Assembly: GCF_000018865.1 (NCBI RefSeq)
Contig: NC_010175.1
Span: 2,418,001 to 2,482,000, forward strand
Direction: 5' to 3'
DNA length: 64,000 bases
Source: Chloroflexus aurantiacus J-10-fl
Lineage (GTDB): Bacteria; Chloroflexota; Chloroflexia; Chloroflexales; Chloroflexaceae
Shown here: positions 20,919 through 30,703 of the stretch, piece by piece
How positions within the stretch are numbered: the stretch's first letter is position 1
Layout: the number at the start of each line of letters is the position of its first letter
Program-made: the position numbers and the translations under genes
The notes under the pieces: generated by a model
Told to the model about the DNA's origin: nothing
Seen by the model: the letters and a program-made list of their open reading frames with translations, nothing else
Databases searched by the model: none

Positions 20919-23900
20919 ATGACAGCACGTGTCGTCGCGGTAAGCGGCTCCCTTGCGGGTCGCTCTATTCCGCTCGGTGACATTCCAATGACCTTCGGTC
21001 GTGCCCCCGAAAACACGGTCGTCATTGCCAGTCAGCGTGCATCCCGTCGGCATGCCGAGATTCGACGTGAAGGCGGTGTATATCTTCTGATCGATCTGGG
21101 AAGTTCCAACGGTACTTTTCTGAATGGTCAACCTGTTCAACGCCAGATATTACGCAACGGCGATACATTTACTATCGGTGACGAGAGCTTTCGGTTTGAA
21201 GAATTAGCTGTCGGCCTCGATCCGACGGTGCCGATCGGCTCATCACCACCCGCGACGCCACCGGCTGCGCCCGGCTGGTCGGCGCAACCACCGCCCGCGA
21301 CGCCACCGGCTGCGCCTGGCTGGTCGGCGCAACCACCGCCCGCGACGCCACCGGCTGCGCCTGGCTGGTCGGCGCAACCACCGCCCGCGACGCCACCGGC
21401 TGCGCCTGGCTGGTCGGCGCAACCACCACCCGCAGCACCGCCATCTGATGGTGGTTTTCGCTTACCACCCACCCCACCACCTGTTGCCCCACCCCGACCA
21501 CAACCTCGTCGCTTTCCAATCTGGTTACTGATAGGTGGATTGTTTACCTGTATCATTCTGGCCGCAGCCGTGGCCGGTGGGGTCATGTTCCTAAACCGTG
21601 GTGGAACAATTGCCGGTGGTGGTAACAATACGGATAACAGTGGTGGGAGCAATATTGTGAACACGTCGCCCACCACGGCACCGCCAACCGCGCCCACTCG
21701 CGAGCCACCACCTGATGCTGCCGAATGGACAATTCTCGTCTACCTTGATGGCGATAATAACCTGGAAGCTGATGCCATTGACGATTTTCTCGAAATGGCA
21801 CGAGTAGGATCGACGGAGCAGGTTCATATTGTTGTCCAAATGGATCGCATTCGCTCGCCGGAAACGTGGGACGATGAGCGTTACAATAATTGGGATGGAT
21901 CGCTGCGCTTCCGGGTGGAGAGTGGTATGGAGCCTGATCCGGCAAATGCGCTCGCTGATATTGGTGAGCGAAACATGGGCGATCCGGCGACACTGACCGA
22001 CTTCCTGATCTGGGGGATTGAGACCTATCCGGCGCGTCGCTACGCGATCATTCTCTGGGATCACGGTGCATCGTGGTTGGGCATTGCTAGCGATGATACC
22101 GATGGTGATGTGTTGAACTTGCCTGAGATTAGCTCGGCGTTGCAAAATGCGCTGGAACGCACGCAGATCGGCGGTTTCGAGCTGATCGGGTTTGATGCCT
22201 GTCTGATGGCGCAGATTGATGTATTACAAACGGTGGCACCGTATGGGCGAGTCGCAGTGGCTTCAGCCGAATTGGAGCCGAATAGCGGTTGGGCATGGGA
22301 TGCCTGGCTCGAACAACTGGTTGCCAATCCGGCTCAGGATGGCGCGGCGATTGCACCGGTTATTGTGCAGACCTACATAGATTCGTTCAGAGACAGCCGT
22401 GCCGATGAAGTAACCCTCTCGGCATTCGATCTGACGCGCATCAATGATATTGTCAGGGAACTCGATGGCCTGGCACAAACACTCCAGCGTGATGTGGAGC
22501 AGAGCTATACTGCCATCGGCCAGGCTCGCTCTTTCACCAACGTCTACGCACCTGCCTACTCAGAGGATTTTAATGCTATTGATCTACCGCATTTTCTCGC
22601 CCTTCTCCCTCAGCAAGGTGCGAGTAGTGCTATCACGGAACAGGCGGGGCAGCTCTTGCGTACTATTGAATCAGCACGGTTGGCAAATGGCGTAGGCCGC
22701 TATCATCGTGAAAGCGGTGGTCTTTCGATCTACTTCCCGCAATTAGTCGATCTTTACGCTGAAGCCTATGAACGGGCGTCGCCATTACCACGGGCTACCG
22801 CATGGGAAGAGTTTCTGAACGCTTACTATCAGGCCGGTAATGTTGTTGTCCAGCGGCCAACCATCAGCGACTTGCTGATCAATCGAGAGGTAGTGAGTAT
22901 TAATGAACCGGCCAGTCTCACCGGGACAGTTGCCGGGAACGATATTGCTTATGTCTTCCAGTTCATCGGCATTCCCAACGACCGTCGTGATACGGTCGAT
23001 CTGATCCTGGTTGATTTTATCTATCCACCTGGAACGATTCCCGGTAACCAGGTTCCAAATTGGGACGCCGGCGAGTATAATATACGTCTGAACTGGGATG
23101 CGACGAGCTGGTATCTGAGCAATGGCAGTGACGTGATTGAGGTCTTACTCGGCCCAATCAAGTATGGTTCAGAGTTCTACGGCGTCGAAGGCATCTACAC
23201 CTCAACGGCAACCGGAGAGCAGATCAACGCTGGTCTCATCTTTTCAATCCAGGGCAACGAAGCCCAACTGGTGCGCATCTGGGGCTTTCCCCGGGCTGCC
23301 GGCAAGCAAGAGCCACAGCCGTTCGAGTTAATCCCGCGCGCAGGTGACACCTTTACCGCCTATTATCGCTCGTACACCGATACCGGCAGCGGGTTGGAGG
23401 CGAATCGGTTCGAGGGTCAGACCATCACCTTCGGGGATGCGCCGATGAAGGCGCTACGCGGCCCCACACTCAACGGGAATTACGTGATGGGCTTTCTCGT
23501 GCGCGACATTTCCGGCAATTATCACTATGATTACGTGGATGTCACTGTAGACAATACCGGTGTTCCGGTTGATTCGGGTAACGTTGTTGTGCCAACACCC
23601 GGGACATCGCAGGCCGGATTCCAACGCTATGAAGGCACATTAGGCTTTACCATCGACTACCCGCAGGAGTGGCGAGCATTTGATACTGGTGATGATCGTA
23701 TCATCTTCTCACACCGCGAAAACGATGACGGTGTATACGTTGTTGTGGATGTATATAAGTTTATAGACAGCGACCCGGCTGTCGCTACCCGTACCCTGAT
23801 GGAAGAACTTAAACGGCTGGTCGAGCAAAATGGTGAGTTACGTGTCGATACAACCGATTTTCGTGCTGCCGGCATCGACGGTCTGAAGATCGAGTATGTC

Positions 23901-24062
23901 TACCCCAATCAGCGGGGTGGCAACAGTTATGTGGTCGCAATCGTGGTCACCAGTCCAAATACCGGCTGGACATACCTGGTCATGTTTGAAGCACCAGAGG
24001 AGAATTTCGACCGTCAACTCGATCTCTTTAATCAGATGCTTAACAGCCTCGTAATAGGGTAG
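20919..24062 (+). CDS. FHA domain / Pro-rich repeat / transmembrane / clostripain (C11) protease-like protein
   Basis: 1047 aa from the ATG at 20919 (GGAGAAA upstream). An FHA domain (1-95) with GRAPENT, SRRHAE and LGSSNGTFLNG binds phosphothreonine inside the cell. Four identical-length 15-residue repeats (PPPATPPAAPGWSAQ type, residues 109-168) follow, then one helix (about 205-228). Outside lies a peptidase C11 domain with His382 in WDHGASW and Cys428 in DACLM. The C-terminal 120 residues resemble a PsbP/DUF1795-type fold (FTIDYPQEWRAF). A phosphorylation-reading domain is thus joined across the membrane to an external Cys protease. A histidine kinase follows after 36 bp. Confidence 0.85.
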   Translation: MTARVVAVSGSLAGRSIPLGDIPMTFGRAPENTVVIASQRASRRHAEIRREGGVYLLIDLGSSNGTFLNGQPVQRQILRNGDTFTIGDESFRFEELAVGLDPTVPIGSSPPATPPAAPGWSAQPPPATPPAAPGWSAQPPPATPPAAPGWSAQPPPATPPAAPGWSAQPPPAAPPSDGGFRLPPTPPPVAPPRPQPRRFPIWLLIGGLFTCIILAAAVAGGVMFLNRGGTIAGGGNNTDNSGGSNIVNTSPTTAPPTAPTREPPPDAAEWTILVYLDGDNNLEADAIDDFLEMARVGSTEQVHIVVQMDRIRSPETWDDERYNNWDGSLRFRVESGMEPDPANALADIGERNMGDPATLTDFLIWGIETYPARRYAIILWDHGASWLGIASDDTDGDVLNLPEISSALQNALERTQIGGFELIGFDACLMAQIDVLQTVAPYGRVAVASAELEPNSGWAWDAWLEQLVANPAQDGAAIAPVIVQTYIDSFRDSRADEVTLSAFDLTRINDIVRELDGLAQTLQRDVEQSYTAIGQARSFTNVYAPAYSEDFNAIDLPHFLALLPQQGASSAITEQAGQLLRTIESARLANGVGRYHRESGGLSIYFPQLVDLYAEAYERASPLPRATAWEEFLNAYYQAGNVVVQRPTISDLLINREVVSINEPASLTGTVAGNDIAYVFQFIGIPNDRRDTVDLILVDFIYPPGTIPGNQVPNWDAGEYNIRLNWDATSWYLSNGSDVIEVLLGPIKYGSEFYGVEGIYTSTATGEQINAGLIFSIQGNEAQLVRIWGFPRAAGKQEPQPFELIPRAGDTFTAYYRSYTDTGSGLEANRFEGQTITFGDAPMKALRGPTLNGNYVMGFLVRDISGNYHYDYVDVTVDNTGVPVDSGNVVVPTPGTSQAGFQRYEGTLGFTIDYPQEWRAFDTGDDRIIFSHRENDDGVYVVVDVYKFIDSDPAVATRTLMEELKRLVEQNGELRVDTTDFRAAGIDGLKIEYVYPNQRGGNSYVVAIVVTSPNTGWTYLVMFEAPEENFDRQLDLFNQMLNSLVIG
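21243..21422 (+). repeat. 45-bp tandem repeat, four copies, inside the FHA-clostripain gene
   Basis: Four in-frame 45-bp units encode PPPATPPAAPGWSAQ, the first with Ser instead of Pro. Units differ by only a few bases, which suggests recent expansion or gene conversion. It forms the cytoplasmic linker between FHA domain and membrane helix. Confidence 0.9.
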
Positions 24063-24098
24063 TTCAGGCCAGACTACGCAGCGAGGAAGGAACGAACC

Positions 24099-25358
24099 GT
24101 GGGGGGGCGCAATCAACGTGAACTTGGTGGAAGGCAGGCAGAGAAGACGACGCCAGATATTCTGGAGCTACGCGCCTGTCTTCGGATGGGGGTAGCAGGC
24201 GGCTATACCCCAGCGGCTCTTATTCAACTGGCACAGGCATTAAGCTATGCCACACTGAGCGAAGGCGGTTCGGTGTTAGTGGCAGGTGCCGGTGGTGGTC
24301 ATTGGGCAGATCTGGCACTCCAGGATATCCATCTACCGGTTCAGCGCAGCAATCTGGTTACGCGCGGCAAAGGGGTGGCGCTTATCGGTTTAGGACCACG
24401 CTATGGTTACGCATTGGCCGCGATCCCGATGGAACCACTCGAAGGCGATGCCGATTTGCAGTTGCACGATGCACATTGGAGTTGTGCGCCAGAAGATTTG
24501 CTGGCAATTGGTGAATTGCTCGATGGGGCCATTCCAATGATGCAGCGCGCTGCACTCCTGCGACTCCAACCTCCACCATCCAGCATCCTCTTGCAGATTG
24601 CTAACCAGGCACTCGATTTTGCGGCACGCCAACATATCACGCTCGCCCTGGCCAACCGCTCTCTGAGCGAGCGTTTACGGAACCACGAGGATCAAACGCG
24701 CATGGTCGTACACGATATGCGGGCACCGCTGCATACGCTGCTGATTAGTCTGAAAGCACTTGAGCGACAGGGGTTTGATGCCGGTGCTCGCCAGGAGTTG
24801 CTGGAAGTTGCCCGGGAAAGTTCCAATTATCTGCTTGGCCTTATCGATACCGTGCTTGATACGGCGCGTCTGGAGACCAGTAGCTGGGCTTTGCAATTAC
24901 AGCCGACCAATCTGGTTACTCTGATTAAGACGGTGTGTGAACCGTTCCGACAACTGGCGCATCCCGATCAACCGACAGTACGGGTGGAAATACCGGTAGA
25001 GTTGCCGACAATTGTGCTGGATAGCCATCTCATTGAGCGGGTGATTGCCAATCTGGTCTCGAATGCGATCAAGTTTACACCAGCAGGTGGTGAAGTCAGG
25101 ATCATGGCTCAGCTCATCAACGATGGTCATACGGTTGAGATTCGGGTCAGTGATACCGGTTATGGGATACCACCCGAAGCGCAACATCATATCTTTGAGC
25201 GCTTCTATCAGGCTCGCGAACATGATCGGCGCCGTGGTACCGGGTTGGGTCTCTATTTCTGTCGGCTTGCTATCGAAGCGCACGGTGGCAGCATTGCGTT
25301 AGAGAGTGAAGTAGGGCGCGGGAGTACGTTTATTGTGCAGTTGCCGGTGGGAGAGTAG
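24099..25358 (+). CDS. soluble sensor histidine kinase
   Basis: 419 aa. The GTG start is supported by GAGGAAGGA. The N-terminal 180 residues are a GAF-like region without a membrane segment, not assigned to a family. HisKA His is in VVHDMRAPLHTLL (about residue 206). HATPase motifs are NLVSNAIKFTP, DTGYGIP, and RRGTGLGLYFC with GRGSTF. Probably a cytoplasmic kinase reading an internal signal, perhaps the phospho-dependent FHA protein 36 bp upstream (inference). No response regulator is adjacent. The reading frame ends directly before a heptamer array. Confidence 0.88.
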   Translation: MGGRNQRELGGRQAEKTTPDILELRACLRMGVAGGYTPAALIQLAQALSYATLSEGGSVLVAGAGGGHWADLALQDIHLPVQRSNLVTRGKGVALIGLGPRYGYALAAIPMEPLEGDADLQLHDAHWSCAPEDLLAIGELLDGAIPMMQRAALLRLQPPPSSILLQIANQALDFAARQHITLALANRSLSERLRNHEDQTRMVVHDMRAPLHTLLISLKALERQGFDAGARQELLEVARESSNYLLGLIDTVLDTARLETSSWALQLQPTNLVTLIKTVCEPFRQLAHPDQPTVRVEIPVELPTIVLDSHLIERVIANLVSNAIKFTPAGGEVRIMAQLINDGHTVEIRVSDTGYGIPPEAQHHIFERFYQAREHDRRRGTGLGLYFCRLAIEAHGGSIALESEVGRGSTFIVQLPVGE

Positions 25359-25365
25359 GTTGGTG

Positions 25366-25440
25366 GGGAGGAGGAAGTAGGAGATAGGAGATAGGAGATA
25401 GGAAATAGGGGATAGGGGGATAGGAAGTAGATTAGGTAGG
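25366..25440 (+). repeat. heptamer (GATAGGA) array, copy 2
   Basis: Starts 8 bp after the kinase stop as GGTGGGGAGGAGGAAGTAG, then GAGATAGGAGATAGGAGATA and variants. The same opening (GGTGGGGAGGAAGTAG) precedes copy 1. Confidence 0.75.
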
Positions 25441-26156
25441 GAAAGTGGGGTATTCCTGTGTATATTTGGGTAGCTCAGGCAAGAGCCTGGGCTACTTTGT
25501 TCTGTTTGTGGCCTGGCGGGGGGGGCAACAGTTGGTGGAACCATCTCCTTATACCAAAATCCTGACCAATTCTGGGCCTTATCACTGCGGCTATCAATAC
25601 TCAGCCCCTGCGCTGGATTTTCAGCGATGCACCGGTGCAGTTCGATCTGAGGCGGAATTCCAGCCCGCGTTGATGCTTCCCCGTTACCAGGGTCACGTAC
25701 CGGCAAGGGAGGCCGCTGCAACTCGTGCCGGATCGGGAGCGCGACTGCTGCGGCAGCCACGCTGCCGCACTCCATATCACGCGACACGGGCAATCCAGTC
25801 TGGTAACGGTATCCTCTCCGAAACGTGATGCTATCGCGTGCGCAAGGGGAATGCTGGTTCGGCGTATCCGCGCTCAGGTATGGTGCCAGGGGGATCGTTG
25901 GATCGCGTCTCAGGAACGCTATTCCACCAGATTTGATAATACGCGGTGTGTTCTTGCAACTGCGGGAGCTGTGTTTTCGTAGCCATCGTGCAACAGTGCC
26001 AATTCTGTATCATCAACGACTGACAGCTCCTCACGCTGCTACCGTAGGAGCGTGAGAAGCTGTGGAGTCAGGCAGGCGGTATGTTCTGGTGTGATGACGC
26101 ACAGTTTCGGCTACGAGGTAGTATTGCTCGCTGCATACCGTGCGCCGGATAGAGCA
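25441..26156. other. intergenic region with repeat copy E and a hairpin after the dabA-like gene
   Basis: Dispersed repeat copy E (minus orientation) has its core at 25749-25770, with TCGGAGAGGATACCGTTACC and CGTGTCGCGTGATATGGAG on the minus strand. At 26023-26063 a two-part hairpin (ACAGCT, TCACGCT / AGCGTGA, AGCTGT) lies about 95 bp past the minus-strand dabA-like stop and may terminate it, though no T-tract follows. No gene is supported. Confidence 0.6.
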
Positions 26157-28673
26157 CTATACCGGTTCCCACTGAAGATTGCCGGCGTACTTGTGGGTGA
26201 CGACTCCCCGATCATCAAGGGCAAACAGGTAGAGCCAGCCGTTATCGAGCAGTTGCCGCACCTGCTCGTGTTTGGCGATGATGGCTGTCATCGCCGGGAT
26301 GGGGGCTTCAATCAGCACGTGGAGCCGCATCGGTTCGTGGACATAATTTTCTCCGTCGTGCACTGACTGCCAGGGTAATCCAACCCGTAAGTCACCGGCA
26401 TTGCCCTCAAGTACGCCGAGTGTGCCGACAACGTTGTGTAACGTTTTGTTGCCACTGCCGAACAACCGGTTATCGACGGTCGAGCCGTAGTACTGGAGGT
26501 TGATCCAACTGGCCACAATCATCGGTGCCGTCATGATCAGCTCCAGGACGCTGAAGTCGCTGTCTTGCTGCCAGGTGTACGAGTGAAGGAAGGAACGGCC
26601 ATCGAGTTTGATCCCGGCAGTGCGATCCCGTGGTGCGGCAATAAATGCTGCACAGCCGGCCAATCCCCATTCGGGTCGTACCTGCGACCAGTCTTTGCTG
26701 CGCTGACGCACTTGCCGATCAATGTCGGCCTTGCGATCAATCTTGAGCAGGGCTGCACGCTCGGCACGTGCCAGGCGACCGGCGGCAGCCAGGTCGGCCT
26801 CTAACCGCTTGAGATCGTCGGCATGGCTGGCCGGGATCATGTGCTTATCGAAGATGGTGATGTCGTCGGTGGTAGTGTCGTGCAGGGCGGCCACAAACAC
26901 GGTGTCGTCTGGAATGACGATCCCCTGCTCCTTGAGTTTGGTCCGTACTGCCGGATCGTTCAGAATACGCACAGCGACCCGCACATTCGCTTCACCGGTA
27001 TGACCACCACAGGCACCACAATCGAGGCCGGTGGCGTGCGGGTTGTTGACCGTTGTTGAGCCATGGCCGGCCAGTAAGACAATGCGGGCGAAGTTGTCGG
27101 TCAGCGACATTGCCTTGAGCGCACCGGCGGCGGCAGCGACCCGCTGTTCCAGCGTCATGCCGGTAGGTCGGTCGCCGATCAAGCCCGGTTCAAGAATGGG
27201 GGCCACGTGCTCGCGTGTGCGGGCATCGAGACCAAACTGGGCCGGGTGTGGCACCGGACGGGTGATGCCGAGCGTATCCAGCACCAGCTTGCGCAGATAC
27301 GCCAGTCCCACCGGGCCAACGAAGCCGAAACAGGAGATCGGGGCGAACTTGAACATGCGCCATGCCTTGGCAACCCGTTGCCTTAGAGCGCGTCGCTCTA
27401 TGATCTTTGCCACTTCGTCTGTCGATGCACCATCCACTGCTTCCGCGATCACAAACTGAGGTGTCAACAATACCGGACACTGGGCACCGCCGTGGACTTC
27501 AGCCAGTGGCACATACTCGATGGGAAAGCCGAAGAAACCGGCGAAACCGATGGTTTCAATGTCATCGGTGGTGGTTTCAAGCGCACGTCGAAAAATTTCA
27601 GAACGTACATCGATGCAGAATGCCGCCTGCACTCGCTTGCGCTGTGGGGTCGTTGCCGGTCTGGCAGTGCCGAGACGGGCAAACAATTGGCGTTGATACG
27701 ACTTCTCGAAGGCACGCTGGAGCAGTATGTTGCCGGCCAGCGCATACCGGGCTGTTTCCGTCAGTTGTTCGTTACTCAGTTCAGGCTTGCATTTGTGCCA
27801 CGCCTCGGCGACACCCCGGTCGGCAAAACTATGCCAGAGTGCAACTTCCCACACCAGACGGATTGCCAGCAGGTCGGTCAGCGTGTGATCCTCACCGCCG
27901 TAGAGTTCTGCATCCCAGCGCAGGTAGCGGGCATAGCTGGCCCAACCGTGAATCGTCAGTAACAGTCGGTGCAGATAGGCTTCCAAACCTTGTTCAGGGA
28001 TGTTGAGCATCTTCACCGCAGTGACAATCGTCTCAAGCGCTGTTTCAGGTAGTTCGCGGAGCGCCCGGCGCATGCCATGCACACCACGTGCCTGCGCAGT
28101 GCGGTCGTGAGCGGCCTCGGCCCGCCAGGCAGCATAAGCCGGCAACTGCGCCCACGGTGAGCGCCAGTAGGATTGACCCAGATCGAAGTATGCGCCGGCC
28201 CAGGTGGAGATTGCATCGGTGACGAAATCTGCCCAATTGATACCGGTAACAGTGGTCGCGACATCAGCAATAGTAGGCAGTGGTGTCGTTGCCGGGTCGG
28301 GATCTTTGCTGAATGCGAACTCCTTCAGCGCAGCGACGCTTGCCGGGGCCGGAGAGGGCAGCTTCTCGTCAGCAATTGCCGCAGCAAGATCGGCATCGGT
28401 GATGCGCCCACTCTTGATGGCCTGGGCGTAAAAGTCGCGGGGTGCCGTCATACGGGCATCTGTTCGCCGGGCCAGCAACTGCGCAGCATCGGCAAAGGTG
28501 TGATCGATCAGCCCCAAATAGGGATTGACTGCCACGAAGTAGCGTAATGGCCATAGCGGAGCAATCCGCTGTTCGGCGCGCTTTGTTGCCGCGATAACCG
28601 CATCAATCGTCAGGTCGCGGATTGGCTTCGTGGTCACCAGTAGCGAGCGAAGCTGCGTTTCAATCATGGTCAT
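26157..28673 (-). CDS. dabA: DabA-type inorganic carbon transporter subunit (DUF2309/UPF0753)
   Basis: 838 aa from the ATG at 28673, chosen because GGAGGT lies seven bases upstream. It has the beta-carbonic-anhydrase-like zinc site of DabA: Cys353 and Asp355 in FCIDVRSE, His537 in AGHGSTT and Cys552 in LDCGACGG. The spacing matches the published DabA ligands C351/D353/H524/C539 of Halothiobacillus. DabA works with the membrane partner DabB to turn CO2 into bicarbonate vectorially in the cytoplasm, driven by ion gradient. The partner gene ends 42 bp upstream. In a 3-hydroxypropionate-cycle phototroph this would feed bicarbonate-using carboxylases (inference). Confidence 0.9.
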   Translation of the reverse strand: MTMIETQLRSLLVTTKPIRDLTIDAVIAATKRAEQRIAPLWPLRYFVAVNPYLGLIDHTFADAAQLLARRTDARMTAPRDFYAQAIKSGRITDADLAAAIADEKLPSPAPASVAALKEFAFSKDPDPATTPLPTIADVATTVTGINWADFVTDAISTWAGAYFDLGQSYWRSPWAQLPAYAAWRAEAAHDRTAQARGVHGMRRALRELPETALETIVTAVKMLNIPEQGLEAYLHRLLLTIHGWASYARYLRWDAELYGGEDHTLTDLLAIRLVWEVALWHSFADRGVAEAWHKCKPELSNEQLTETARYALAGNILLQRAFEKSYQRQLFARLGTARPATTPQRKRVQAAFCIDVRSEIFRRALETTTDDIETIGFAGFFGFPIEYVPLAEVHGGAQCPVLLTPQFVIAEAVDGASTDEVAKIIERRALRQRVAKAWRMFKFAPISCFGFVGPVGLAYLRKLVLDTLGITRPVPHPAQFGLDARTREHVAPILEPGLIGDRPTGMTLEQRVAAAAGALKAMSLTDNFARIVLLAGHGSTTVNNPHATGLDCGACGGHTGEANVRVAVRILNDPAVRTKLKEQGIVIPDDTVFVAALHDTTTDDITIFDKHMIPASHADDLKRLEADLAAAGRLARAERAALLKIDRKADIDRQVRQRSKDWSQVRPEWGLAGCAAFIAAPRDRTAGIKLDGRSFLHSYTWQQDSDFSVLELIMTAPMIVASWINLQYYGSTVDNRLFGSGNKTLHNVVGTLGVLEGNAGDLRVGLPWQSVHDGENYVHEPMRLHVLIEAPIPAMTAIIAKHEQVRQLLDNGWLYLFALDDRGVVTHKYAGNLQWEPV

Positions 28674-28715
28674 TGGTATTACCTCCATTGCAAGCGAGTA
28701 ATCCCCATTCAACGA

Positions 28716-30299
28716 TTAACGGGCCAGGCGAAACGTATCGATGAAGCGGTCAAACAGCGTGTTAGCGTAGAAACCATTCTTGAGATGGACGTAGAAGGTG
28801 CGCCAGGCCGGACGATCCTTCAGGATCGGCAGGTAGACGCTGAGGATCATTACCAACGCAAACGCGATCACCGACACAATCACCATTGTGAAGGTAGTCG
28901 GATCAAGTGGTGGGTAGACAGCAACCGCCGAACCGAATATGGCTTCAGCGACAACTTCGAGGATGAAAAAGGCGATGGTGACCAGGGTTGCCATACCAAT
29001 GGTGCGACTCGCAACGTACAGCGGGGCCTGGCCGGTCGTGCCTTTGACAATCAGATAGGCAACCGCGATCATAAAGATCGTGATCATTGCGGTCTCGGCG
29101 GGGCGTTTGGTGACATCAATCCCCAGTGCTGTCGCGACTGCCAGGAAGATGGCGATTGCCAGCACGATATTCACCAGCAACTGCAACGGATTGGGGACTT
29201 TGTCGAGTTTCTGGATGCCGGTATTGCGCACGTATTCAATAATGCTGCCCGACGACAGGAAAGCGTGCGCCTTGTAACACGAGTGGGCGATCAGGTGCAT
29301 AATCGCTACTGTGTGCGCGCCAAACCCACACAGCATCAGCATAAACGCCATGTGTGCAGCACTGGAATAGGCCAGCGAGACCTTCACGCTGCTCTGAGTA
29401 ATCATTGCCGATGAAGCGAAGATGGCGGTAAAGCCACCAATCACGATCAGCAGGATCAGTGCCGGGGTGGAGAGAAACACCAGTTCACCGAAACGGACAA
29501 CCAGGAAGATGCCCGCATTCAGCAGACCGGCGTGCAGCAGTGCTGAAACCGGCGTAGGTGTCTCCATCACCTCAAGCAGCCAACCGTGGAAGGGAAACAT
29601 CGCCGATTTCAAAGCTGCGGTTATGACAATCAAAATGGCAGCGATGGCTGCTCCGGTTGGGATAACGCCTGTGGCAAGAGCTGAGGCAGCGGCAGCCCGG
29701 ATCATGCCGATGTCGGTCGTGCCAAAATCCGAGGCAAGGAGAACTGCCGCAATGATAAGGCAGATGTCTCCGATCCGCGCTACGACAAACTTCTTGCGGG
29801 CGGCCCGGATGGCGCGTGAGCGTTCGGGGTAGAAGACCAGCAATTCGTGCAGGGCAAGACTGGTACCAATCCAGGCCAGCACCAATTGCCAGAGATTGCC
29901 GGATGATACCATCAATAACACTGTACCAATTGTTAGATAGAGACGAAGAAAAAACACCTTCTGGCGTGGATCACCATCGAGGTAATTACGGCTAAACTGG
30001 ATCAAGAGCGTACCCAGCAAGATGACCAACCACGACATTACGACACTCAGTGCGTCAAACCTGGCGACAAACCCGATCTCACCAACACCGATGGTTGGGC
30101 TTACTATTGGCCCAGAAGTAAAGACAACAATCCCAATACCGAGGAGGATCAAAAATGAACCGATCCCGATCAGCCGTCCGATCTGAAATGTCAGATGAGT
30201 CGACGGCAACAGATTGATGGCCGCGAGCAAGGCCACGGCCATCAACAACAGTGGTGGGAGATACCCCAACAGCGCCAGGTTACTGACCAACACGTCCAT
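28716..30299 (-). CDS. dabB: DabB-type NuoL-like membrane subunit
   Basis: 527 aa from the ATG at 30299 (AAGGAGG ten bases upstream); the longer frame has no ribosome-binding site. About 14 hydrophobic helices are seen, with NuoL/MrpA signatures: LVLAWIGTSLALHELL, AALKSAMFPFHGWLLE, TPVSALLHAGLLNAG and HLIAHSCYKAHAFLSSG. These Lys/His/Glu residues form the ion path of complex-I antiporter-like subunits. Shorter than NuoL because it lacks the long C-terminal lateral helix. With no other complex I genes around and dabA following, the DabB assignment is strong. Confidence 0.88.
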   Translation of the reverse strand: MDVLVSNLALLGYLPPLLLMAVALLAAINLLPSTHLTFQIGRLIGIGSFLILLGIGIVVFTSGPIVSPTIGVGEIGFVARFDALSVVMSWLVILLGTLLIQFSRNYLDGDPRQKVFFLRLYLTIGTVLLMVSSGNLWQLVLAWIGTSLALHELLVFYPERSRAIRAARKKFVVARIGDICLIIAAVLLASDFGTTDIGMIRAAAASALATGVIPTGAAIAAILIVITAALKSAMFPFHGWLLEVMETPTPVSALLHAGLLNAGIFLVVRFGELVFLSTPALILLIVIGGFTAIFASSAMITQSSVKVSLAYSSAAHMAFMLMLCGFGAHTVAIMHLIAHSCYKAHAFLSSGSIIEYVRNTGIQKLDKVPNPLQLLVNIVLAIAIFLAVATALGIDVTKRPAETAMITIFMIAVAYLIVKGTTGQAPLYVASRTIGMATLVTIAFFILEVVAEAIFGSAVAVYPPLDPTTFTMVIVSVIAFALVMILSVYLPILKDRPAWRTFYVHLKNGFYANTLFDRFIDTFRLAR

Positions 30300-30703
30300 A
30301 CTGTCGTTCCCTCCTTCACAATATACTCGACATCTCGATAGTAGCATGTGTTAAATAATCAGTAAAATATATGTATCTGTATAAAACGTTCTACTAAGAA
30401 GAACGTTTGATAACCTGCTCTGACCATCATCGGGATGGTATAACCAGGCTTTCAAACATTCCTGCGCAGCGTGGAGTAGCCAGGGAGGGGGCAGGCGACA
30501 CGATTCTGAAATAGATTGCACCATCTCCCTCTCAGTCGTGGTGCATCCGCAACGATACGTCGGTATGTGGTTGTCAGGTTCTTCCTCGATCATGAGTGAC
30601 GCATTGCCACCTTCATCACCGGCGAATCACCTGCTACCCAGCGGTGGTATATTGGTAGCATCTGGCAAGAACGAGAGCATGTACCAATACGAGACCTGGC
30701 AAT
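30300..30703. promoter_or_regulatory. divergent control region between dabBA and the LysR-type gene
   Basis: A 404-bp spacer. It holds a perfect inverted repeat AAACGTTC-N9-GAACGTTT at 30384-30408, about 85-110 bp before the dabB-like start, in an AT-rich stretch (TAATCAGTAAAATATATG). No open frame here is convincing. Confidence 0.55.
30384..30408. promoter_or_regulatory. inverted repeat, candidate operator of the dab operon
   Basis: 8-bp perfect arms with a 9-bp centre, total 25 bp. Size and place suit a LysR-type dimer site upstream of dabB, although the arms do not show the classic T-N11-A core clearly. Confidence 0.5.

Noticed and set aside
28716-30299. complex I subunit NuoL
   Set aside because: No other nuo genes nearby, protein shorter than NuoL, and dabA follows directly; DabB fits better.
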